NCBI GenBank assembly: GCA_029211145.1
Contig: JARGEQ010000082.1
Location: 1-64,000 of the forward strand
DNA length: 64,000 nt
Direction of reading: 5' to 3'
DNA from: Marinimicrococcus flavescens
GTDB taxonomy: Bacteria > Pseudomonadota > Alphaproteobacteria > Geminicoccales > Geminicoccaceae
Shown here: positions 1 to 8,038 of the stretch, in pieces
How the letters are laid out: each line of letters starts with the position of its first letter
How positions within the stretch are numbered: the stretch's first letter is position 1
Notes under the pieces: generated by a model
What the model was told of the DNA's origin: nothing
The model's database searches: none
The model's input: the letters and a program-made list of their open reading frames with translations, nothing else
Translations under genes and position numbers: made by a program

Positions 1-356
1 CCCGGCTGCGCGAAGGGCTCGTCGATCCGGGCAACACGGCATCGGAGGTGTGGGTCGATACTGCCTATCGATCCCGGGCCAACGAGGACTTCCTGGCCGA
101 TCACGGCAAGCGCAGCCGGATCCACCGCCGAAAGCCCGGCGGGAAGCCGATGCCGAGGCGCACCGCCAGGGCCAACGCGAAGAAATCCGTGGTCCGTGCC
201 AAGATCGAGCACGTCTTCGCCCAGCAGAAGGATCGGATGAGGCTCATGATCCGCAGCATCGGCATCCACCGCGCCGAGGCGACCGTGATCATGGCCAACA
301 TCGCCTACAATCTCGGCCGATGGCGATGGCTCGAGGGGCGAGCTGCGTCCGCCTGA
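1..356 (+). CDS. IS5-type transposase, C-terminal part
   Basis: The reading frame is open from the left edge and stops at 356, so only about the last 118 codons are seen. The encoded protein has the features of the C-terminal DDE half of IS5-family transposases: a VWVDTAYRS-like stretch for the second catalytic Asp region, a basic linker, then ARAKIEHVFA-like residues (here VVRAKIEHVFAQQKDRM) carrying the catalytic Glu, followed by the usual ANIAYNLGRW ending. It would cut and join the ends of its own element. The 5' part and the left terminal repeat are outside the window, so I cannot tell whether the copy is intact. I could not place the right terminal repeat with confidence; it should lie in the next 150 bases. 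Confidence 0.85.
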   Translation, partial: RLREGLVDPGNTASEVWVDTAYRSRANEDFLADHGKRSRIHRRKPGGKPMPRRTARANAKKSVVRAKIEHVFAQQKDRMRLMIRSIGIHRAEATVIMANIAYNLGRWRWLEGRAASA

Positions 357-689
357 CGGGAAAACGCTCAAGCAACCGCGCGAGGGGCTGCAAGACCGCC
401 CGAGTGGCGCCGGCTGGACACCCGGCCCGGCGACTCAGCCTAAGATCTCGCTCATCGCCTCAAGAACGCGGCGTTATCGGAGGTGTCCATTTCTCTCTCT
501 TTCTGTAAGGCACTTTCTTTCCATGAGATGCGATCTGAGGCAGCTGCTTTCCCAAGCTGAGGATCAAGAGCATTGGTCCCCAAGTTATGCACCTGGACGC
601 CTCCATCAACCCCGATGCTCGGCGGTTTGGCGACAGCAATAGGCTGCCCTGGCGGTTGGCGGCATGATTTTCGGCGGTGTTTGCAAGCT
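357..689. other. Non-coding stretch after the IS element
   Basis: I see no convincing gene here. The first 100 to 150 bases should contain the right end of the IS element. The remainder lies between the element and the hisC remnant and is probably decayed sequence. Several long open frames cross it on both strands, but they show no family motif and have the arginine- and proline-rich composition typical of chance frames in GC-rich DNA. Confidence 0.5.
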
Positions 690-882
690 GCCCCGATAAG
701 TCGTCGGGATAGCGCTCGAGGCTGCGCGAGGCCCTCGCCGCTGCGTGCCGGGCCAGCGGGCTCGCGCCCAAGGCGCTCTCGTTGGAGGCGATGTTTATCG
801 CCGGGCGAGGGGGGGCAATGGGCGCGCCGAGCATGTGGGCCCGGATGTTCGAGATGCCGGGTCGCGGTCTGACGGCGGCCAT
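690..882 (-). pseudogene. hisC: Remnant of a hisC-like aminotransferase gene (N-terminal part only)
   Basis: Read on the minus strand from an ATG at 882, about 60 codons match the start of histidinol-phosphate aminotransferases: RPRPGISNI, then a short spacer, INIASNESALGASP (family SNENPLG), and the LERYPD segment that normally precedes the core. After YPD (about 703) similarity stops, and the rest of the roughly 360-residue enzyme, including the PLP lysine, is absent. The frame stays open by chance to 460. The truncation lies about 350 bases from the IS5-type transposase, so the deletion may have come with insertion or recombination around that element. The family match is by eye; a related class I/II aminotransferase is possible. 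Confidence 0.6.
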
Positions 883-1109
883 TCCAGTCCCCCTCGTTCC
901 GCCCTCGCCGGCGCCAGCGGCGCCTTCCTCCGTGGCGAGGATCGGCAGAGACGGCCATAAATTCAGGCCAGCCATTATCTCGTCCGCGCTCGCCCATGGT
1001 ATGCGGATTCCGGTTCTCGTGCGCGGCCGGATAGGCGGGCGAGTTGAGGATCCGGTCAGCGCGCATCGCCGCCGACCGCCGTCAACCGTCCGGAAAAAAG
1101 AAGGAGAAT

Positions 1110-1124
1110 GCCGCGCGCAGCGCC
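1110..1124 (-). repeat. GC-rich repeat core, single copy
   Basis: This is the complement of the 15-base core GGCGCTGCGCGCGGC, 42 bases past the ferredoxin stop codon. It is flanked by an A-rich run (1093-1107) preceded by CCGG, as in the right end of the element at 4838-5074, and on the other side by GCACGGC, also shared. I found no inverted partner at the expected distance of about 220 bases, so this looks like a solo end. Confidence 0.6.
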
Positions 1125-1166
1125 GCGCACGGCTCCGCTTCCGCCGGCTGGACCAGATGCCTCGTC

Positions 1167-1490
1167 CTAACCCTGGGTCTCGGGCATGCGCACGATCAGC
1201 CCGTCCAAATGGTCGCCAACCCGTATCTGGCAGGCCAGCCGAGAGGCTCCCGAGGTCGGTGCCGCCGCGAAGTCGAGCATGTCGGCCTCCGCATCGTCCT
1301 TTGCGGGGATCTTCCCGATCCATGAGGGATCGACATAGACATGGCATGTGGCGCAGGCGCAGGCGCCGCCGCAGTCGGCCTCGATGCCCGGGATATCGTT
1401 GTCACGGGCGCCTTCCATCACGCTGAGGCCGTTGCCGACCTCCACCGTGTGCTCCGTGCCGTCATGTTCGATATAGGTGATGCGTGGCAT
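1167..1490 (-). CDS. [2Fe-2S] ferredoxin, putidaredoxin/adrenodoxin type
   Basis: The 107-residue protein is a single-electron carrier. Cys40, Cys46, Cys49 and Cys87 form the C-X5-C-X2-C-X37-C pattern of vertebrate-type and putidaredoxin-like ferredoxins; Cys44 is an additional cysteine inside the binding loop. The acidic helix typical of these proteins (DDAEADMLD, residues 65-73) is present and usually contacts the partner. The gene lies 52 bases after the stop of a ferredoxin reductase on the same strand, so the two probably form an operon passing electrons from NAD(P)H to an oxygenase. No P450 or Rieske oxygenase lies within the window, so the final acceptor is unknown. A housekeeping Fe-S assembly ferredoxin would be expected near isc genes, which are not seen. 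Confidence 0.9.
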   Translation of the reverse strand: MPRITYIEHDGTEHTVEVGNGLSVMEGARDNDIPGIEADCGGACACATCHVYVDPSWIGKIPAKDDAEADMLDFAAAPTSGASRLACQIRVGDHLDGLIVRMPETQG

Positions 1491-1542
1491 CTGCGTTCCG
1501 TCCGTGGAGCATGGGTGCCGGCGTGCGGCAGGGCGATCCTTC

Positions 1543-2796
1543 CTATCCCCCGCGCGGTGTCGCCGGGACGGCGCCGGGCGAGCCCGGTGCGGCGAGGGTC
1601 TTGAGGTCGCATTGCGGATCGCCCACCACCGCCGGTGGCGGCGAGAACCCGCCCTCGATCCAGCGCTTTCCGGTCATGTAGCTGCGCGGGTCGTTCATCG
1701 CGTCGACCGCCAGGAGCTCGCTGCCCCGGTAGTACCAGACCGAGAGCGCGCCGGCCCTGGCGCCGGGGCGGACGACAGTCCGGTCGTAGCCGGCGTTCAG
1801 CCCGGCGATCTGGAGCTTCACGTCGTACTGGTCGGACCAGAACCACGGCCGGGCCTCATAATCCTTGCCGCTGCCCAGCATCGAGGCGGCGGCGGCCTCC
1901 GCCTGGTCGATGGCGTTGGGCACGCTCTCCAGACGGACGCGCTGGCCGCGGTAGGGGAACGACGTGCAGTCGCCTGCCGCGAAGATCGACGGGTCCGTGG
2001 TGCGGCCATGAGCATCGACGCGGATGCCGTTCTCGATGGCGAGCCCGGCCGCCTCGGCGAGCCCGGTCGCCGGCCGGACGCCGACGCCGACAACGACGAA
2101 GTCGGTCGCCAGCGTGGTGCCGTCGCTGAGCGCCGCGGTGGCGACACGGCCCTCGCCCGCGAGGCTGGCGACCCCCACGCCCTCGCGGATGTCCACGCCA
2201 TGGCCGCGGTGCAGCTCGCGGAAATAGGTCGAGGTCTCGGGTGCCGCCACGCGCTGCAGGATCCGCTCCGCCATCTCGACCAGCGTGACCTGCAGGCCCC
2301 GCGACGCCGCGACAGCGGCCGCCTCCAGCCCGATATAGCCGCCGCCGACGATCAGGACGCGCCGGCCCTCGACGAACTCGGGCGCCATGGCGTCGACGTC
2401 CCGCAGGGTGCGGACGGTGTAGGTTCCGGGCAGCTCGCCGCCGAGCCGTGCCGGCAGACGAAGGGGCTCCGCGCCGGTCGTGAGCGCGAGCTGGTCGTAG
2501 GGAAGGCTCGTGCCGTCATCCAGGGTGACGGTCTTGCCGGCGCGGTCGATGGACGTCACCGCAACGCCGGGCCGCAGCTCGATCCGGCGCTCCTCGTAGA
2601 AGCTCCTCGGGCGCAGATGGAGCCGTTCGACCTCCATCTCGCCCAGCAGGTATTTCTTCGACAAGGGCGGGCGCTGGTAAGGGAGCGCTTCTTCCGATCC
2701 GATCAGGGTGATCGGCCCCTCATGCCCGAGCCCGCGGAGCTTGATCGCAAGGGAGGCGCCGGCCTGTCCTGCACCGATGATGACGACTCGGGACAC
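1543..2796 (-). CDS. FAD-dependent ferredoxin reductase (putidaredoxin/rhodocoxin reductase type)
   Basis: The 417-residue protein is a two-dinucleotide-fold flavoprotein that transfers electrons from NAD(P)H to a small ferredoxin. The FAD site is at the N terminus ([12 protein letters not shown], residues 6-17). The NAD-binding motif is [14 protein letters not shown] in the middle, and the second FAD motif is FAAGDCTSF. The C-terminal segment [12 protein letters not shown] matches the reductase C domain. Translation probably begins at a GTG at 2796, since AAAGGAG lies seven bases before it. The next gene downstream encodes a matching ferredoxin, and the pair forms a short electron-transfer chain. 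The last 15 or so residues are Pro- and Gly-rich and look non-conserved. Confidence 0.9.
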   Translation of the reverse strand: MSRVVIIGAGQAGASLAIKLRGLGHEGPITLIGSEEALPYQRPPLSKKYLLGEMEVERLHLRPRSFYEERRIELRPGVAVTSIDRAGKTVTLDDGTSLPYDQLALTTGAEPLRLPARLGGELPGTYTVRTLRDVDAMAPEFVEGRRVLIVGGGYIGLEAAAVAASRGLQVTLVEMAERILQRVAAPETSTYFRELHRGHGVDIREGVGVASLAGEGRVATAALSDGTTLATDFVVVGVGVRPATGLAEAAGLAIENGIRVDAHGRTTDPSIFAAGDCTSFPYRGQRVRLESVPNAIDQAEAAAASMLGSGKDYEARPWFWSDQYDVKLQIAGLNAGYDRTVVRPGARAGALSVWYYRGSELLAVDAMNDPRSYMTGKRWIEGGFSPPPAVVGDPQCDLKTLAAPGSPGAVPATPRGG

Positions 2797-3288
2797 TCAG
2801 TTGCTCCTTTCCGGCCTGGGCAGCGGTGCGACGGCTGTGGATCCGGGTTCGCGGCGGCAGGTAGGCCCGTTCGCGGCACGCACGGAAAGCGAGATGCCCG
2901 ACACCCGTGGGCGAGTCCAGTGCACAGCCGCCAGCCGGACCCCGAGAGGGCGCGGCGCGAGGATCGTGTCCGGGCAACCTTAAGAAAATTCGTTCATGAT
3001 GAAAACGGATATATTTCTGATATTGTATAAGTTTCTGTTATGTATTGTGGCGATCGCCGCCTTGCTGCCGCTCCTCGTCCAAGCATAACGTCTGCGCATC
3101 GGAGAAGCGGAATGCTCCATTGACCCTATGCGTTTTCCTCCCGACAATCCGCGCCCGCAACGTGGCCGGAACGCTCTACAGATGCGCAGGCCGCGGCAAG
3201 GGGAGGCGGATATGCAGATCAGGCCGACAGAGGGCCACGCGAGGAGCGGGAGTGGTTGCCACCGGCCGGCGCGGCACGGAGCCGCGGG
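2797..3288. other. Divergent intergenic region with an AT-rich island
   Basis: This gap separates the minus-strand reductase from the plus-strand deacylase, so it must hold both promoters. Bases 2980-3055 are clearly richer in A and T than anything around them, and contain runs such as GATATATTTCTGATATTG. I could not assign a specific operator. The rest has ordinary GC-rich composition and no recognisable gene apart from the short frame listed separately. Confidence 0.5.
2996..3088 (+). CDS. Possible 30-residue hydrophobic peptide
   Basis: Two consecutive ATG codons (2996 and 2999) open a short frame ending in TAA at 3088. The product starts MMKTDIFLILYKF and continues with a hydrophobic stretch ending LLPLLVQA, which resembles either a single membrane span or an isolated signal peptide. 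Codon use is AT-rich, unlike the neighbours. No clear ribosome-binding site precedes it; AAGAAAA at 2982-2988 is the nearest purine run. It could be a small membrane peptide, a leftover signal sequence from a lost exported protein, or chance. Confidence 0.2.
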   Translation: MMKTDIFLILYKFLLCIVAIAALLPLLVQA

Positions 3289-4302
3289 ATGAGCTTCGAG
3301 CTCGCGCGCAGCCGCATCAGATGCCCGCTGGATCTGGAGAGCCCCGGCAAGCGTTCCGGCAATCTGGCGCTCAAATACTCGGACAATGCCAATCCGCTGG
3401 GGGTCTACCCGGTTCCGATCATGGCCATCGTCGGCGGGCCGGGCCCCACCACCCTGCTGGTGGCCGGTGTCCACGGCGACGAGTTCGAGGGGCCGGTGGC
3501 GCTGATCGAGCTGTTCCAGCAACTCGATCCGGCGCGGGTGAGGGGACGGCTGCTCTTCCTCCCGGCGCTCAACGCGCCCGCCGTGCGCGCCTCCTCGCGG
3601 GTCTCGCCGCTCGACGGCGCCAATCTCAACCGGGCCTTCCCGGGCGACCGCGACGGGCCGCCCACCGCCATGCTGGCCCACCTGGTCGAATCGGTGCTGA
3701 TGCCCGGCTGTGACGCGGTGATCGACCTCCACGCCGGCGGCAAGGCCTCGTTCTTCACACCCTGCGCGCTTGCCGCGCGGACGGCGGACGGGGCGCTCAG
3801 CCCCGCCAACATGGCGCTGGCCGAGGCGTTCGGCGCGCCTGCGATCTGGGTGCTCGGCCGCCATAACGACGACCGGTCGGTCAACGCCGCGGCAACCCGG
3901 CAGAACGTGCCGATGATCGCGGCGGAACTCGGCGGCAACGGCGCCATCACACCGGACATTCTGGCCCTCGCAAGGCGCGGCCTGCGCCGCTGCCTGGCCC
4001 ATCTCGGCCACCTCGACGGGATGCCCCTTGCCGACTGCGTCTCGCCCAGGGTGGTCGAGATCGCGGATGCCGGCCACAGCCTCCACGCGCCCGGGCAAGG
4101 CCTCTTGGAGCCCCTCGTCGTGGCGGGCGACATGGTCCGCGAGGGCCAGCTCCTCGCGCGGCTCTACGCGCTCGACGACCCGGCGCGCCCGCCGGTCGGC
4201 ATCCACGCGCCCACCACCGGCCTCGTCCTCGCCGCCGGCGCGCGAGGCCATGTCGAGCACGGCGACTTCCTCGCCCTCGTCGCCACCGAGCTTGCCGGGT
4301 AG
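3289..4302 (+). CDS. Succinylglutamate desuccinylase/aspartoacylase-family zinc deacylase, DoeB-like
   Basis: The 337-residue protein belongs to the M14-like family that removes acyl groups from amino acids. Zinc ligands are visible as HGDEFEG near residue 61 (His and Glu) and a later DLHAGG (His). The segments LDGANLNRAFPGD and IAAELGGNG (catalytic Glu region) fit the ectoine-degradation branch, in which DoeB deacetylates N-acetyl-2,4-diaminobutyrate. The C-terminal beta domain (HAPTTGLVL, HVEHGD) is typical. The ATG at 3289 has GGAG nine bases upstream and is preferred over an in-frame TTG at 3256. No ectoine hydrolase (doeA) or ectoine transporter is adjacent, so the substrate is inferred only from resemblance and might be another N-acyl amino acid. 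Confidence 0.8.
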   Translation: MSFELARSRIRCPLDLESPGKRSGNLALKYSDNANPLGVYPVPIMAIVGGPGPTTLLVAGVHGDEFEGPVALIELFQQLDPARVRGRLLFLPALNAPAVRASSRVSPLDGANLNRAFPGDRDGPPTAMLAHLVESVLMPGCDAVIDLHAGGKASFFTPCALAARTADGALSPANMALAEAFGAPAIWVLGRHNDDRSVNAAATRQNVPMIAAELGGNGAITPDILALARRGLRRCLAHLGHLDGMPLADCVSPRVVEIADAGHSLHAPGQGLLEPLVVAGDMVREGQLLARLYALDDPARPPVGIHAPTTGLVLAAGARGHVEHGDFLALVATELAG

Positions 4303-4837
4303 AGGACCCGGCACCATTGGCTCGTGCCGGCGATGCACGATGCGGCGGAGCAGAAAGCTGCCGAAGCCGGCATGTGTTCCTGGTGGCGGTGACCTCGAGG
4401 CGCTGCGCGCGGCGCCTTGCCGTGCTCTGACCGGTTGTAGGCGGACGGACGGCGCCGTTTGCAACGGATCACGATCACGGAGGCCGGCGCTGCGGTTCGC
4501 CATGCCGGCGGCCGGCTGCCGCACCCTCGGCCGGCGGGGTCGAGCCTCGTTCACCATGTCCTCACCTTGCCCGCCATCCAGATGGGGTGAAACTCCACCG
4601 CCGCAAAACCCTGCGGCCGCATCTCTCCTGTTACCCGGCAGAATGCGGCACCAGGGGTTTAAAAACCGTGAATCCCGGACGCCGTCCGGTGCCCGCCCGC
4701 CCGCCCGCGTTCGCGCCGTCTCGACCGCATGTTAATCATACCCGGCACCCTTGCTCCGCCGTTTTTGCGAGGCGCCCGGATGAGACCGGGAGCGAGCTTG
4801 GCCGGGCACCCGGACGGGGCGCTATGGGGAAGCCACG
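4303..4837. other. Intergenic stretch with a single repeat core
   Basis: No gene is supported between the deacylase stop and the inverted-repeat element. One copy of the GC-rich core is present at 4399-4413. A segment CCCGGCAGAATGC at about 4635-4647 resembles the inner arm of the element that begins at 4838, so this stretch may contain an older, decayed copy. Apparent frames are arginine-rich and match nothing I know. Confidence 0.45.
4399..4413 (+). repeat. GC-rich repeat core, single copy
   Basis: An exact copy of GGCGCTGCGCGCGGC lies 97 bases after the deacylase stop. It also forms a small hairpin by itself, since AGGCGC (4398-4403) pairs with GCGCCT (4412-4417). It lacks the pyrimidine run that follows the core in the paired elements. 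Confidence 0.6.
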
Positions 4838-5074
4838 CAAGGCGCTGCGCGCGGCTTTTTCTCTGATCTTCTGTCGGTTTAGGTGGTGCCGGGTCACCGG
4901 ATCTTCACTGGTCTTCGACATCCTGCCGGGGTGGGACTGCGCCGCCGCGAGGCCCGGCGGCCGCCAGTCTCCCACCATCCGGCAGAATGCCGCGGCATGG
5001 CTCGAGAAATCATGAAAAGCGCCAACTCCGAAACGACCGGAAAACAAAAAAAAGAGGCCGCGCGCAGCGCCTTG
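4838..5074. repeat. Inverted-repeat element, copy A (237 bp)
   Basis: The element begins with CAAGGCGCTGCGCGCGGC (4838-4855) and ends with its perfect complement (5057-5074). Next to each end is a pyrimidine-rich run as read from the end inward. A second inverted pair is nested around the same centre: CATCCTGCCGG (4919-4929) against CCGGCAGAATG (4979-4989), supported by GTGGGA against TCCCAC. The whole sequence could fold into one long imperfect hairpin. It has no coding capacity of its own. A similar element of 239 bp lies at 31193-31431. The architecture resembles a miniature inverted-repeat transposable element or a paired REP-type intergenic repeat. CACG flanks both sides directly, but the other copy shows no such duplication. 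Confidence 0.65.
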
Positions 5075-5103
5075 CACGGCGCCGCCGCCACGATCAGCAC
5101 AGC

Positions 5104-5838
5104 GTGGCGCCGATATGGCATTTATTCCTTTTCTCGTACTACCCTCGCGCCCTCATCCCCGACCTTGCGAGGTCGCCATGCCGAGCTCCCCGAACGCTGT
5201 CAGGTCCGGACGCGTCCCGCCGCAACGGGGCGCTCTCGCGCGGGCCGGTCACGCCCGGGGGCAAGGCGGCCGGTGCCGGGAACGGCACCCGCCACGGCCT
5301 GCTCGCCGCGGAATTCTGTCCCGTAGCCCACGAGGAGGTACGGCTCGCAGCGCTGCTCGACGATCTCGCCCGGTGCCACCGGGCGGCGGGCGAGGTCGAG
5401 GCGTACTGGGTGCAGCAGGTGGCGATCGGGATGCTGCGCCGCGAGCGGCTGGATGCGCTGCAGCTGCGGGTGCTGGATGCGGCGCTGGAGGGCGCGGCAG
5501 CGCCGCGCGAGGCCGGGCTGCCGTCGCCCGCCACGGTGCTGCGCTACCGCGCACGGCTGCAGCGCGACCACGAGCAAGCAGCGAGAAAGCTGGGCCCGGC
5601 CCGGGCGTTGCGCGGCCGCCACCCGGCGGAACAGACGAACCCGAGCCGCGCCATGGCCGGCCAGCGCGCGCAGCTCGAGGCCGGGGCCGCCGCCGACGCG
5701 GAGCGTGCCATGGCCCGGCACCTCGCCATGCGCGGCGCGGGCGGCAAAAACGAACCCGAGGCCACAGCGCCTCTCGCTCTCAACCGCGCCCAGCGGCGGC
5801 GGATGGAGGCGCGGCAGCACCAGGTCGCGCAAGGCTGA
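5104..5838 (+). CDS. Unknown protein with GKA...HGL signature
   Basis: From about 5200 onward this frame encodes a protein I recognise only as a recurring alphaproteobacterial type with no known function: RRNGALSRGPVTPGGKAA, then NGTRHGLLA, then a helical region (HEEVRLAALLDDLARCHRAAG, residues ending near an Arg-rich helix). Such proteins often begin with NA-type RxxNAxxSTGP-like residues, as here. The C-terminal half is rich in Arg, Ala and Gln and probably helical. The start is unclear: the frame extends back to an ATG at 4987, but that would run through the repeat element ending at 5074. A GTG at 5104 or a later non-ATG codon is more likely, and an early frameshift cannot be excluded. The ATG at 5178 is out of frame. 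Confidence 0.5.
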   Translation: MAPIWHLFLFSYYPRALIPDLARSPCRAPRTLSGPDASRRNGALSRGPVTPGGKAAGAGNGTRHGLLAAEFCPVAHEEVRLAALLDDLARCHRAAGEVEAYWVQQVAIGMLRRERLDALQLRVLDAALEGAAAPREAGLPSPATVLRYRARLQRDHEQAARKLGPARALRGRHPAEQTNPSRAMAGQRAQLEAGAAADAERAMARHLAMRGAGGKNEPEATAPLALNRAQRRRMEARQHQVAQG

Positions 5839-6032
5839 TGCAGGAAGATTCCAAGCCTGCAGCCCAGGCGGCGCTCGAGAGACGGGAGCGGCGGCGGATG
5901 CGAGCTGCGGCCCACACACTGCTCGCGCAGCCAGCCGCCACGTCGGAGAAAGGCGGGCCCGCGCGCGCGATCACGGGCGTGCGGTTGCGGCAGCACCGCG
6001 TCGTCCCGTCAAAAGGCCGTGCCGCCGGGGCT

Positions 6033-7031
6033 CTATGCCGGGGCGGGCGCCGTGGCGGGGCCGGGAAAGTGGCACGCGGCGCGATGGCCGTGTCCGTGCT
6101 CGGCGAGCTGCGGCGCCTTCTCCGCGCAGATCGCCTGGGCCTTCCAGCAGCGGGTGCGGAAGCGGCAGCCGGAGGGCGGATTGAGCGGGCTCGGCAGGTC
6201 GCCCTTGAGCACGATCCGGCGGCGGGCGCGCTCGCGCTCGGGGTCGGGGACCGGGGCCGCGGAGAGCAGCGCCTGGGTGTAGGGGTGGAGCGGCCGGGAG
6301 TAGAGCGTGTCGACGTCGGCGATCTCGACGATCCGGCCCAGATACATCACCGCGACGCGGTCGGAGATGTGGCGGACCACCGAGAGATCGTGCGCCACGA
6401 AGACGTAGGTGAGGCCGAGGCGGGCCTTGAGGTCCTCGAGGAGGTTGAGCACGCCTGCCTGGATCGACACGTCGAGAGCCGAGACCGGCTCGTCAAGGAC
6501 GACCACCTCCGGGTCGAGCGCCAGGGCCCGGGCGATGCCCACCCGCTGGCGCTGGCCGCCGGAAAGCTCGTGCGGGTAGCGTCCGGCATGTTCGGCATCG
6601 AGCCGCACCAGGTCGAGCAGCTCGAGCACCCGGCGGCGCCGTTCGGCGGACGGCATGCCGGCCAGAAGCAGCGGCTCGCTCAGGATCCGCGCCACCCGCA
6701 TCCGCGGGTGCAGCGAGGCGTAGGGGTCCTGGAACACGATCTGCAGCTTGCGGCGCAGGGCGCGCAATTCGGCGCCGCCGGCCTGCGCGATGTTGCGCCC
6801 GTCGAACAGCACCTCGCCCGAGGTCGGGCGGATGAGCTGGAGGATGCAGCGCCCCAGGGTGGACTTGCCGCAGCCCGACTCGCCCACCAGCCCGAAGGTC
6901 TCGCCCCGGGCCACGTCGAAGGACACGCCAGCTACGGCGCGCACATGCCCGCGCGGACGGTTGGTGATCAGTGTCTTGCCGACGGGGAAGTCCTTGACCA
7001 CGCCGCGAAGGGAAAGAACCGGCTCGCTCAT
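6033..7031 (-). CDS. Oligopeptide/dipeptide ABC transporter ATP-binding protein (DppF/OppF type)
   Basis: The 332-residue cytoplasmic ATPase drives substrate import together with its partner encoded just upstream. The Walker A motif GESGCGKS is at about residues 50-57, the signature LSGGQRQR at 156-163 and Walker B VVVLDEP at 176-182. The C-terminal extension after the ATPase core ([18 protein letters not shown]) is the oligopeptide/dipeptide-type tail, whose cysteines can bind an Fe-S cluster in some members. The start ATG overlaps the stop of the preceding ATPase gene (ATGA), which implies translational coupling. It is the last gene of a five-gene importer operon. Confidence 0.92.
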   Translation of the reverse strand: MSEPVLSLRGVVKDFPVGKTLITNRPRGHVRAVAGVSFDVARGETFGLVGESGCGKSTLGRCILQLIRPTSGEVLFDGRNIAQAGGAELRALRRKLQIVFQDPYASLHPRMRVARILSEPLLLAGMPSAERRRRVLELLDLVRLDAEHAGRYPHELSGGQRQRVGIARALALDPEVVVLDEPVSALDVSIQAGVLNLLEDLKARLGLTYVFVAHDLSVVRHISDRVAVMYLGRIVEIADVDTLYSRPLHPYTQALLSAAPVPDPERERARRRIVLKGDLPSPLNPPSGCRFRTRCWKAQAICAEKAPQLAEHGHGHRAACHFPGPATAPAPA

Positions 7032-8032
7032 CGCAGTGCCTGGGCCTCCTCGGTGCGGGCGCCGAGCTGCTCGGCGAAATGACAGGCGGAGCGGCTGCCG
7101 CCGACCGGCCGCAGGGCGGGACGCTCGGACCTGCAGACGGCGGCGCTCATCGGGCAGCGGGGGGCGAAGGCGCAGCCGGGCGGGCGGCCCGCCAGCGAGG
7201 GCGGCGATCCGTCGATGGAGGCCAGCCGGCCGCGGGCGCCCTCGAGCCGCGGGATCGAGGCCAGAAGGGCGCGCGTGTAGGGATGGCGCGGGGCGGCGAA
7301 GAGATCGTCCACGGCAGCGTGCTCGACGATCCGACCGGAGTACATCACCGAGACCCGGTGGGCCATGCCGGCCACCACACCGAGATCGTGGGTGACCAGA
7401 GCAAGACCGATGTCGAGCTCGCGCTGCAGGTCGCGCAGCACGTCGAGGATCTGCGCCTGGACGGTAACGTCGAGGGCGGTGGTGGGCTCGTCGGCGATCA
7501 GCAGCTCGGGCCTGTTGGCCACTGCCATGGCGATCATCGCCCGCTGGCGCATGCCGCCGGAAAACTCGTGCGGGTACTGGTCGATGCGGCTCGACGGCTC
7601 GGGGATCGAGACCAGCTCCAAAAGCTCCACGGTGCGCGCCCGGAGCTGCGCCCGGGAGAGCGAGCGGTCGTGGAGCATCAGCATCTCGGCGATCTGCTCG
7701 CCGATGGTGAGCATCGGGTTGAAGGCGGTGAGGGGGTCCTGGAAGATCAGCGCAATCCGGCCGCCGCGCAGCCGGCGCATCTCCCGCTCGCTGGCGCCCA
7801 GCAGCTCCCTGCCGCGAAAGCGGATCGAGCCGGTGACCCGGGCGCGTGGCGGCAGCAGGCCCATGATGGCCTTGAGCGCCACGCTCTTGCCCGAGCCGCT
7901 CTCGCCCACCACGCCCAGCACCTCGCCCGCGGCGAGGTCCAGATCAACGCCGCAGACCGCCTCGAGCTCGCCCGCAGCGGTCTTGAAGCTCACGCGCAGG
8001 TCGCGCACCTCGAGCAGGGCTGGCTCGCTCAT
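7028..8032 (-). CDS. Oligopeptide/dipeptide ABC transporter ATP-binding protein (DppD/OppD type)
   Basis: This 334-residue ATPase pairs with the DppF-type protein to power the importer. Walker A GESGSGKS is at residues 43-50, the signature FSGGMRQR at 157-164 and Walker B LLIADEP just after 177. The C-terminal tail [18 protein letters not shown] is the family-specific extension. It starts six bases after the stop of the upstream permease gene and ends overlapping the next ATPase gene by four bases. Confidence 0.92.
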   Translation of the reverse strand: MSEPALLEVRDLRVSFKTAAGELEAVCGVDLDLAAGEVLGVVGESGSGKSVALKAIMGLLPPRARVTGSIRFRGRELLGASEREMRRLRGGRIALIFQDPLTAFNPMLTIGEQIAEMLMLHDRSLSRAQLRARTVELLELVSIPEPSSRIDQYPHEFSGGMRQRAMIAMAVANRPELLIADEPTTALDVTVQAQILDVLRDLQRELDIGLALVTHDLGVVAGMAHRVSVMYSGRIVEHAAVDDLFAAPRHPYTRALLASIPRLEGARGRLASIDGSPPSLAGRPPGCAFAPRCPMSAAVCRSERPALRPVGGSRSACHFAEQLGARTEEAQALR

Positions 8033-8038
8033 GGTTCC

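Noticed and set aside
452-1066. A 204-codon minus-strand frame across the hisC remnant
   Set aside because: The hisC-like motifs are in a different frame, and this one is Arg-rich with no recognisable feature.
5838-7082. A plus-strand frame continuing after the GKA...HGL gene
   Set aside because: It runs into the antisense of the ABC transporter ATPase gene; only its first 60 codons are free and they show no family features.
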